Shown here piece after piece: positions 5,564 through 11,750 of a DNA stretch of 11,750 nt. The stretch is taken from contig JASJBQ010000142.1 of assembly GCA_030066455.1 (NCBI GenBank), positions 1 through 11,750 of the forward strand. The letters run 5' to 3'. Both the position numbers and the translations under genes were made by a program. Origin of the DNA: Desulfobacterales bacterium. GTDB taxonomy: Bacteria; Desulfobacterota; Desulfobacteria; Desulfobacterales; UBA5852. The notes beneath the pieces were generated by a model. The model did not search any database. It worked only from the letters and a program-made list of their open reading frames with translations, and was not told the DNA's origin. Within the stretch, counting starts at the first letter, position 1. Every line of letters begins with the position of its first letter.

Positions 5564-7264
5564 TCAGTTGGTGAGCCATATGAACTGGTAGGGCGCCAGT
5601 TCGAAGGATGCGGCGTCCACAGTGGTGCCCGAGATCAGATCGTTCATCTTCCCGGCCGCTCCGCCGGCCGACAAGTCAATGCCCACGGGCTGCGGTGTAA
5701 TGTTGGTGACGGCCCAGAGGGTCTGGGCAGTAGCGGACCGTTTGATGCCGAAGGCCCTCGGACCGAGATCCAGGATCTCGAAGTCCGCATTGGGATGAAA
5801 GGCCGGTTGCTGGGTGCGCGTGCGGATCATCCGGGTGTAAGGGCCGAACACACGCGCGCGAAAACTGTCGGGGTTTTTAAGATCGGCCGTCAGGGTGTCG
5901 ATGTCCAATTTTTCACGGTTGATGGTGCGGGCACGGCCGGTCTGCTCCAGACCCGCATACCAGTTGCGGGAGCCCAGCAGGCTGTGCACGTAGGTGGCCG
6001 GCACGCCGGGAAGGGCGTACTGGATGGACTGGGATGCCAGAAAGCGCGCCGGGTGCCGGGGGTCGTCCTCGCTTCCGGGGACCCGCATGGCGTCCACGTA
6101 GGTGATGTTGAGCTCATACGGGCTTTGGCTGCCGTCCGGGTTGTTCTTGTAGGAGATCTGCCCGCCGTTGGCCTTGACGGCGTCGGCCAGGGTCTTGTCG
6201 ACCGCCTCGGGCGGCAGGATGCCCTCAAGCGGACGCACGCCGATCCCGTCGTGGGAGGCGGTGAAGTTGAAAAAAGTGGTGTCCGGAGATGCAAGTGTCA
6301 GACCCCGGGCCCAGTTGGAGAGTTCGGTCGTGTCACCGGTGACGAAGGCGTGGAAAAGCATGGGCGGGAGGGTGAAGTTGTAGACCATCTGGGCTTCGTC
6401 GCGGCCGTTGCCGAAATAGCTGATGTTCTCGGCGTGGGGCACGTTGGTCTCGGTAATGATGATGGCGTCCGGCGCCACGACGTCGAAGACGGCCCGGAAG
6501 AGTTTGACCATGGCGTGGGTCTGGGGGAGGTGGATGCAGGTGGTGCCGATCTCCTTCCACAGGTAGGCGATGGCGTCCATGCGCACGATGCGCGCGCCCT
6601 TGGCGACATAGAGCAGCAACGCTTCGAGCATTTTGGAGAGGACGTCCAGGCTGCGGTAATTGAGGTCGATCTGGTCGTCGCTGAAGGTGGTCCAGACATG
6701 CACCGGCTCGCCGGTGTCCTTCTTGAATTCGGTCAGCAGGGGCAGGGCCCGGGGGCGGGTGACCATGGAGAGATCGAGCGCGGGGTCCATCTCGATGGCC
6801 AGGTCGGCGAAGCCCGGTTTGCCCGCCCGGTAGTCCCGGAACCACTGGCTCTGGGCCGAGACGTGGTTGACCACGTAGTCGAACATGAGATCGAAATCGC
6901 GGCTGAAACGGGCGACGTCATCCCAGTCGCCCAGCTGCGGGTCGATGGCCATGAAATCCTTGACCGAAAAGCCGTCGTCCGAGGACCACGGGAAAAATGG
7001 CAGGAAGTGAACCGCGGAAATCACGCCTTGGAGGTATTCGCGGGCAAAACCGTGCAGGGTCTGCAGCGGGGCCTGGCCTTCCCGTCGGATCGAATCGCCA
7101 TAGGTGATGAGCACCACGTCCTTTTCCGAAAAGAACCCCTTCCCGCGGCCAGCCTGCCGCGGCGCATTCTCGATCAGCGGGGCGATCCGGCCCCAAGCTT
7201 CCACGCCGGTGGCGGGGCCGTAGATTTCGATCAGGAGTTCCTTGATTCGCTGCATCGCATCCAT
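5564..7264 (-). CDS. GH13_18 glucoside phosphorylase, probably glucosylglycerate phosphorylase (YcjM type)
   Basis: Enzymes of glycoside hydrolase family 13 subfamily 18 split an alpha-glucoside with phosphate, giving alpha-glucose-1-phosphate. The 566 residues form a TIM-barrel enzyme with no signal peptide, so it is cytosolic. Visible motifs are VLITYGD (51-57), HFLPFFPWSSDDGFSV (86-101), DLMFDYVVNH (125-134), VRMDA with nucleophile Asp230, TETN with acid/base Glu272, and ASHDGIG with stabilising Asp339. The acceptor loop reads NNPDGSQSPYELNITY (374-389), where classical sucrose phosphorylases carry a DLYQVNSTY-like sequence. From memory, E. coli YcjM (glucosylglycerate phosphorylase) has NNPDGTRSPYEINVTY here and shares the VTRPRALPLLT and WTTFSDDQIDLNYRS stretches. 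Hence the substrate suggestion; sucrose, glucosylglycerol or another glucoside remains possible. ATG at 7264 has GAGGAG 7 nt upstream. Neighbours are a GT4 transferase 78 bp upstream and a hexomutase downstream, which fit synthesis and use of the glucoside. Confidence 0.93.
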   Translation of the reverse strand: MDAMQRIKELLIEIYGPATGVEAWGRIAPLIENAPRQAGRGKGFFSEKDVVLITYGDSIRREGQAPLQTLHGFAREYLQGVISAVHFLPFFPWSSDDGFSVKDFMAIDPQLGDWDDVARFSRDFDLMFDYVVNHVSAQSQWFRDYRAGKPGFADLAIEMDPALDLSMVTRPRALPLLTEFKKDTGEPVHVWTTFSDDQIDLNYRSLDVLSKMLEALLLYVAKGARIVRMDAIAYLWKEIGTTCIHLPQTHAMVKLFRAVFDVVAPDAIIITETNVPHAENISYFGNGRDEAQMVYNFTLPPMLFHAFVTGDTTELSNWARGLTLASPDTTFFNFTASHDGIGVRPLEGILPPEAVDKTLADAVKANGGQISYKNNPDGSQSPYELNITYVDAMRVPGSEDDPRHPARFLASQSIQYALPGVPATYVHSLLGSRNWYAGLEQTGRARTINREKLDIDTLTADLKNPDSFRARVFGPYTRMIRTRTQQPAFHPNADFEILDLGPRAFGIKRSATAQTLWAVTNITPQPVGIDLSAGGAAGKMNDLISGTTVDAASFELAPYQFIWLTN

Positions 7265-7342
7265 GTTTTTTCTCCTCGCTGGTTCGGCCGATCTGGCGGG
7301 AGCCTGTCGTCGCCATCTTGTGCCGGCCGCTATTCGTGGGCA

Positions 7343-8632
7343 TCAGCCACCGCGGTGATCTTCTTGCCACAAGGCCATGGCATGCTCGATCCGGCGCTTC
7401 AACGGCGCGTATGAAAAATACTGCAGGCCAAGCTGGTAGTTGTGCTCGACCATCTGCTCACGGCGCTCGGGATCGGACAGCACCCGTCGGGCCTCCTCGA
7501 CAGCGGCCGGGGTGACGTAGCCGTTGAGTTCGATCACGTCGAAGCCTTTGGGTTTGATGTCTTTCAGATAAATCGAGTAGGCATTCACCACGATCGGGCG
7601 CTTGAAATAGATGGCTTCCAGGAACGCGTTGCCGAAGCCTTCGACGGTGGAGGGGTAGGTGACGAGGTCGGCGTAAGGGTAGACGTCTTCCAGCGTGTAG
7701 ATCTTGCGCCCGTCCGGGGTCTTGCCGCGTTTTTCATCGATGATCTCGTCCACGAAGATGGTGTCCACCCCCATGAGAGTCGAATACTCTTCCAGCCGTT
7801 TCTGGTAGTCCCAGCCCTCGTCGCCCGAGGCGTGGGAGATCACGAGCTTGGCCTTCCGGTCCAGCAGCTTGACGAACTCGATGGCGTGTTCGATCCCCTT
7901 GCGCTGCACCACCCGGGTGGGCTGAAGGACGAGCAGTTCGTCCGGCGCGATGCCCAGGGCCTCGCGGATGTCGGCGGTGTAGTCGTCCGGCGGCGGCGGC
8001 GGGTTTTCGAAATCCATGATGTTGGGGATGATCTCGGCGGAAATGCCCACCCGGAAGTTGAGCTGCTCCTCGGCGAACGAGTTGATCACCACGTGGTTGA
8101 TCGAGGGCAGGTTCGGCGGGAAGGCCATGTTGAGATAGTCCATGACAGCGTTGACGGCGAAGCGGTCGCGCTCCCAGTAGAAATCGTGGTGGTGGGCTGT
8201 GGTGGGAATGCCGGTCTCGGCAATGAAATGGGTCAGGGCTAGTCCCAGCGGGATGTTCATGGGGATGGTCAGCGCGTTCTGGGGGATCAGCAGACCGATG
8301 TTGAATTTTTCCATGAAGCGGTAGAGGTGATCCTTGAGCAGGTTGGTCATGGAGTGGATGCGCCCGGAAAGCGACCGGTCGCGGGTCTGGACCCCCCAGG
8401 CAAGCTCGCTGATGGCGCGGATTTCCGGATGGGTGAAGTGCGCTTCGGGTACGAGGTAGGAAAGCTCTTCGGGGCGATCCAGCTCGCCGGCAAAATAGAA
8501 ACAGGTAAATCCCAGCTCACGCAGGACATCAGCCCATTTTTCAGCTTCCAGGGATACACCGTCCGTACCGGCCAGGCGGGTGGAGACGATGCCCACGCGG
8601 TGGACGTCCCAGTCTTTTTGGGGTTGAGTCAT
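7343..8632 (-). CDS. Family 4 (GT-B, retaining) glycosyltransferase
   Basis: This protein should transfer a sugar from a nucleotide-sugar donor with retention of configuration. It has 429 residues, with no signal peptide or clear membrane segment. The N-terminal Rossmann half begins VGIVSTRLAGTDGVSLE (13-29), a glycine-containing loop typical of GT4 proteins. An HHHD cluster sits at 147-150. The C-terminal donor-binding half has QPTRVVQRKG (237-246), with Arg240 and Lys245 in the usual phosphate-binding places, and EGFGNAFLE (331-339), the E-x7-E motif. ATG at 8632 has GGAGG 9 nt upstream. The gene sits between the CoA-transferase/GNAT fusion (73 bp) and the GH13_18 phosphorylase (78 bp). It may make or extend the phosphorylase's glucoside; GT4 mannosylglucosylglycerate synthase (MggA of Petrotoga) is one candidate activity. 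The GT4 call is firm, while donor and acceptor are unknown. Confidence 0.92.
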   Translation of the reverse strand: MTQPQKDWDVHRVGIVSTRLAGTDGVSLEAEKWADVLRELGFTCFYFAGELDRPEELSYLVPEAHFTHPEIRAISELAWGVQTRDRSLSGRIHSMTNLLKDHLYRFMEKFNIGLLIPQNALTIPMNIPLGLALTHFIAETGIPTTAHHHDFYWERDRFAVNAVMDYLNMAFPPNLPSINHVVINSFAEEQLNFRVGISAEIIPNIMDFENPPPPPDDYTADIREALGIAPDELLVLQPTRVVQRKGIEHAIEFVKLLDRKAKLVISHASGDEGWDYQKRLEEYSTLMGVDTIFVDEIIDEKRGKTPDGRKIYTLEDVYPYADLVTYPSTVEGFGNAFLEAIYFKRPIVVNAYSIYLKDIKPKGFDVIELNGYVTPAAVEEARRVLSDPERREQMVEHNYQLGLQYFSYAPLKRRIEHAMALWQEDHRGG

Positions 8633-8705
8633 AATGGTTTGCCTCCTCGGTGTTAGGGGTTATCGGGGGCCCGACCGGCGTTTCCGCGCAACGACGATGC
8701 CGGCG

Positions 8706-10595
8706 CTACTGGGGGCGGTGGGTCGTTGGCTCCGGTTTTTTCAGATCGCACGTCAAAAGGATGGCATCGTCTTCGAAGGCGCTTTTGGTCGCGTAAGGCA
8801 GTTTTTTGAACAATTTGAGCATGCCGCGATTGTTTGGCAAGGTGTAGGCGGTCAGCGTGGTGATGCCGTTTTCACGAGCGGCCGCGGCCAGTTTCCGTAT
8901 GATGACGCGGCCGATTCCCTTGCCCTGCCATTTTTTATCGACCGAGAAGGCCACCTCGGCCGTCGTGCCGCCCTCCAGGAAATAGCCGCCCAGGCCGACG
9001 ATGCGTTCAAAGCCGATTTCACCGGTCACGGCCACGACCGAGAGATTTTTGACATAGTCCACCTGGGCCATGTCCTCCATTTCGTCCCGGTAGAAATGCC
9101 GCCGCAGGCTGAAAAAGCGCATTTCCACGTCCCCGGCGTCCATCTGGTAGAAGTGTTCCTGGATCATGCGGCTGTCGGTCGGCTTGGCCGGACGGAAGAC
9201 CACCTTGTGCTCCCCGTACGTACGTTTTTCCTCCATGCGCTGGGGGTAGACGCCAAAGAGCGATTCCTTCAGGGAGCGGCGCCGGCCGATCAGACCGGCT
9301 GTCTTGGCCTGGTCGAAAAGCGATTCGCGATGATCCGGGTGCGCCAGGCTGATCATGGCCATGGCCCGTTCTTCCATGTTCTTGCCGAACAGATTGACGG
9401 TGCCGTATTCGCTGACCACGTGAGAGACATAGCCCCGCGGGATGACCACCGAGCCGGTCTCCAGCGCGGGGACGATGCGGCTGGTCCGGCCATCGCCGCT
9501 GAGGGCCGGCACCAGGATGACCAAACGCCCGTCGCGGGCCATATGGGCCCCCATGGCGAAGTCCAGCATGCCGGTCACGCCCGAGAAATGGTTCTGGGGC
9601 AGGGCATCGGCCATGACCTGACCGGTGAGGTCGATGGTGCCGGCCACACAGATCGACGTCATCTGGCGGTGACGACGGATCACGGCCGGGTTGTTGACGA
9701 AATCGGATGGCCGGAATTCCACGGCCGGGTTGTCATTTAAAGCCGCATAGAGGGCCTCTGTGCCGATAGCGCTTCCGGCCACGCTTTTGCCGCGGTTGAC
9801 GGCCTTGTACTTGTTGGTGACGACGCCCCGGAAAGCCAGGTCGAGAAGTCCATCGGTTAAAATTTCGGTGTGAATCCCGAGGTCGTTTTTATCTGCCAGG
9901 GCGAGGGCCACAGCCGGCGAGGCCGTTCCCAAGCCGAGGTGGAGGGTGGCGCCGTCCTCTACCAGTCCGGCCGCCAGGCGGGCCAACGGTTCTTCGGCCG
10001 CGTAGGCCTCCAGGGGATAGGCGCTGTGCAGCGCTTCTTCTTCTTCGACAACGGCGTCCACCTGGTCCATGTGGATAAAGCCCTGACCGGGTACGCGGGG
10101 CATGCGCGGGTTGACCTGGGCGACGACCTTGGCTGCCGACTGCGCGGCGGCGAGCGTGACATCGACGGATATCCCCAGATTCATCCAGCCGTAACGATCC
10201 GGCGGGGATACCTGCACGAGCGCCAGATCCAGCGGCAGGTGGCCTTCGATAAAGATGCGCGGTACGGCCGAGAGCGGCATGGGGGCGATGAAGCGCTGGC
10301 TGGCCTGAAGACTGCGGGTCTGCCCGGAGCCCAGGTAGATGGAGCGCACGTTGAAAAGGCGGTCCTGGCTTTCCTCGGCCATCATGGCCACCAGGGAACT
10401 TTCCAGGCTGAGCAGGCGCACGATCTCCAGGTCGAACAAACCCCCGGCAAGATCCAGAAGGGTGTTCACCAGGTACTGGGGTTCACCGCATCCCGATCCG
10501 ATGAACACCCGCTGCCCGGGGCGCAGACCCGCCATGGCTTCCTCGCCCGATTTTTTGAGTTCTTCGTATCGTGGGCTGTCGTTCTGATTCGGCAT
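8706..10595 (-). CDS. Acetyl-CoA hydrolase/CoA-transferase family protein fused to a C-terminal GNAT acetyltransferase domain
   Basis: The N-terminal part belongs to the Cat1/4-hydroxybutyrate CoA-transferase family, which moves CoA between acyl-CoA and carboxylates through a glutamyl-CoA intermediate. The C-terminal part is a GNAT acyltransferase. Numbered from the longer frame (642 aa from 10634), residues 23-440 hold GSGCGEPQYLV (47-57), LGLGTASPA (233-241), IHTEILTDG with probable catalytic Glu257, IDLTGQV (334-340), FSGVTGMLDFAMGAH (350-364), SRIVPAL (385-391), VVSEYG (406-411) and AHPDHRESL (431-439). Residues about 478-628 are the GNAT domain, with acetyl-CoA-binding QGKGIG at 570-575. 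I prefer the ATG at 10595 (629 aa): it has a GGGA site 7 nt upstream, whereas the ATG at 10634 has none; this is not certain. It is the first gene of the leftward group. The acyl substrate is unknown, and the GNAT domain might acetylate a protein or small molecule. Such fusions recur in deltaproteobacteria, from memory. Confidence 0.92.
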   Translation of the reverse strand: MPNQNDSPRYEELKKSGEEAMAGLRPGQRVFIGSGCGEPQYLVNTLLDLAGGLFDLEIVRLLSLESSLVAMMAEESQDRLFNVRSIYLGSGQTRSLQASQRFIAPMPLSAVPRIFIEGHLPLDLALVQVSPPDRYGWMNLGISVDVTLAAAQSAAKVVAQVNPRMPRVPGQGFIHMDQVDAVVEEEEALHSAYPLEAYAAEEPLARLAAGLVEDGATLHLGLGTASPAVALALADKNDLGIHTEILTDGLLDLAFRGVVTNKYKAVNRGKSVAGSAIGTEALYAALNDNPAVEFRPSDFVNNPAVIRRHRQMTSICVAGTIDLTGQVMADALPQNHFSGVTGMLDFAMGAHMARDGRLVILVPALSGDGRTSRIVPALETGSVVIPRGYVSHVVSEYGTVNLFGKNMEERAMAMISLAHPDHRESLFDQAKTAGLIGRRRSLKESLFGVYPQRMEEKRTYGEHKVVFRPAKPTDSRMIQEHFYQMDAGDVEMRFFSLRRHFYRDEMEDMAQVDYVKNLSVVAVTGEIGFERIVGLGGYFLEGGTTAEVAFSVDKKWQGKGIGRVIIRKLAAAARENGITTLTAYTLPNNRGMLKLFKKLPYATKSAFEDDAILLTCDLKKPEPTTHRPQ

Positions 10596-10634
10596 TGACT
10601 GATCCCGTGCGCTAGCGGTGCATGCGGTTGTCAT

Positions 10635-11260
10635 GGGTTGGGGGCGTAAACCGGCGTGCGGACTGGATATGGCGTTTGGCGTCGGGCCGTCTGTTTTCGG
10701 TCATCTTCCGCGATTTGATGCACTGTTCGACCCGCCCTGGTATCGGTCGGCCCCGCGGCCCATCGCGGATAACGCGCTCGACGCTAAGGGGTTTTCGCTC
10801 CACGACCCTACCTGTCGCATACAAGGCTAGCTTTCCTGTTTGAACTAAATTTATGGTAAATGTTTCTTGTTTAGGGCTGAGATGGCACTGAAACCATTTC
10901 TAAATGCCAACAGGGCAGGCGCCGAATCCTACTGTATTCCTCTTCCGCTGACGCATTGCACCGGCAGGGCATTGGCGCCTGGATTGCAGCGGACGACGCG
11001 TGGGTGGCGCCTATCGCTATTATTGAGGGATATGAATCTGAAACCCGGTAACCGCCGCCGCCGTGTTGGTAACAGAGGGGGACAAACGGTACGATTACTT
11101 GTTAAATAGTGAAAATTGTAAGGCCTATATTGGCCGCAGACAACCCAACCCTCGGGTTAAACCTTGACATTCAGCCAATAATCGGGTGTTTTAGCAGCAT
11201 CCCGTCCTGCAGCGGTGATGGTTAAGATGCGAGCAGTTACCATGGTTCAGGGAGTCGCTA
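10635..11260. other. Divergent intergenic region between the CoA-transferase gene and the pagL-like gene
   Basis: About 0.6 kb with no gene I can support. It must hold the promoter of the leftward operon and that of the rightward pagL-like gene. The part near 10830-10880 is AT-rich and is the likeliest place for the leftward promoter, but no pair of boxes stands out. Small frames at 10612-10824 (-) and 10867-11109 (+) have no clear ribosome site or recognisable domain. Short inverted repeats occur, such as ggcctatattggcc (11131-11144) and aaccctcgggtt near 11149-11160, just before the TTGACA box at 11164. Confidence 0.5.
11164..11192 (+). promoter_or_regulatory. Possible promoter of the pagL-like gene
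   Basis: A perfect TTGACA (11164-11169) is followed after 17 nt by TGTTTT (11187-11192), a poor -10 match (three of six). It lies about 70 nt upstream of the ATG at 11261. The perfect -35 with a weak -10 could mean an activator-dependent promoter, or chance. A short inverted repeat (aacc/ggtt, about 11149-11160) lies immediately upstream. Confidence 0.35.
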
Positions 11261-11750
11261 ATGAAGCTGTGTGCCGTCCGTGTTCGAACGATTGCGGTTT
11301 GGCCCCTATTGATCACACTCATCTTGCTGCCGGCCCTTCCGGGCCGGGCCGCGGACGACACCAACTGGGAAGTCGGCGCCCAGGCCGGTCCCAGCTTCAA
11401 CAACCATGATGGCTCCTTCGGCCAGTACGAGGCACTCCTGAATTACAAGCTGCCCTGGCGCTGGGAATTGGACCCGATCAGCCTGGGTATGCGCGTGATC
11501 AGCACCTTCGGTTCACTTCACGGCGGGGGCGATGTCGGCGCCATCGGCTCCCTGGGGTTGGGTTTTGTTTTCGGCGATGGGTATGACTTTAATCTGCGTG
11601 TCGGCTCGGCCGCAACCTACATGACCGAAGACGAATACGGCAATGAGGATCTCGGCACCCATTTCCAATTTACCAGCCACATCGGGGTGACCTACAGGTT
11701 CTGGAACGAGTTGAGCGCGCGCTGCCGCGTGCAGCACATGTCCAACGCCG
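11261..11750 (+). CDS. pagL: PagL-type lipid A 3-O-deacylase (acyloxyacyl hydrolase), N-terminal part
   Basis: PagL enzymes are outer-membrane beta-barrels that remove the 3-position acyl chain of lipid A, remodelling lipopolysaccharide. The frame is open from ATG 11261 to the window end (163 residues) and continues outside. Residues 1-30 form a signal peptide: basic MKLCAVRVRT, a hydrophobic core, then PGRA with probable cleavage before ADDTNW. The mature part has alternating short strands typical of a small barrel, including FTSHIGVTYRFW (137-148), followed by VQHMSNA (157-163). The His159-x-Ser161-Asn motif matches the PagL catalytic His and Ser; the partner acidic residue would lie beyond the edge. 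The start is supported by GGAG (11251-11254) with a 6-nt spacer. The gene is divergent from the sugar operon and probably unrelated to it. The family call rests on the signal peptide, barrel pattern and HxSN motif. Confidence 0.82.
   Translation, partial: MKLCAVRVRTIAVWPLLITLILLPALPGRAADDTNWEVGAQAGPSFNNHDGSFGQYEALLNYKLPWRWELDPISLGMRVISTFGSLHGGGDVGAIGSLGLGFVFGDGYDFNLRVGSAATYMTEDEYGNEDLGTHFQFTSHIGVTYRFWNELSARCRVQHMSNA

Noticed and set aside
5345..7414. Very long plus-strand frame (689 codons) opposite the phosphorylase and part of the hexomutase
   Set aside because: It is an antisense shadow: it spans two confidently identified minus-strand genes and the gap between them, and shows no recognisable motif.
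10612..10824. Minus-strand frame of 70 codons ending within the start region of the CoA-transferase gene
   Set aside because: Very arginine-rich, no clear ribosome site, no recognisable family. A leader peptide cannot be excluded but is not supported.
10867..11109. Plus-strand frame of 80 codons in the divergent intergenic region
   Set aside because: No convincing ribosome site, no domain or signal sequence, and it ends 150 bp before the pagL-like gene.

Overview
The window suggests a GC-rich, Gram-negative anaerobe, most likely a deltaproteobacterium (Desulfobacterota, e.g. a Desulfosarcina-like sulfate reducer). This rests on the gene families present, on a CoA-transferase fused to a GNAT domain, and on the TCGG-hexamer hairpins and GC-rich dispersed repeats between genes. 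It is an inference from pattern memory; there is no rRNA or other marker gene here. No CRISPR array, tRNA, rRNA, transposase or integrase was seen.

Layout. Six genes run leftward on the minus strand. From the right they are: a CoA-transferase/GNAT fusion (8706-10595, possibly from 10634), a family 4 glycosyltransferase (7343-8632), a GH13_18 glucoside phosphorylase (5564-7264), an alpha-phosphohexomutase (3368-5494), glucose-6-phosphate isomerase pgi (648-2315), and the first 65 codons of cofactor-independent phosphoglycerate mutase gpmI (to 196). The first four lie 69-78 bp apart, and the middle two have strong GAGGAG-type ribosome sites, so they look like one operon. pgi and gpmI are separated from it by repeat-filled gaps of about 1.05 kb and 0.45 kb. 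On the right, after a divergent intergenic region of about 0.6 kb, a plus-strand gene begins at 11261. It encodes an exported PagL-type lipid A deacylase cut off by the window edge just after its His-x-Ser motif.

How the genes may work together. The phosphorylase would release alpha-glucose-1-phosphate from a small glucoside. The hexomutase would turn this into glucose-6-phosphate, PGI into fructose-6-phosphate, and GpmI acts in lower glycolysis. The phosphorylase's acceptor-site loop resembles glucosylglycerate phosphorylase (YcjM type) more than sucrose phosphorylase. With the adjacent GT4 enzyme, this suggests a compatible-solute (glucosylglycerate or related) synthesis and recycling module. 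The substrate assignment is a hypothesis.

The non-coding parts are unusually structured. There are three copies of a hairpin built from convergent TCGG hexamers, two of them in a tandem repeat with a period of about 245-250 bp. There is also a 22-nt perfect palindrome upstream of pgi, and a 9-bp stem followed by a T run in a gap with no gene on that strand.
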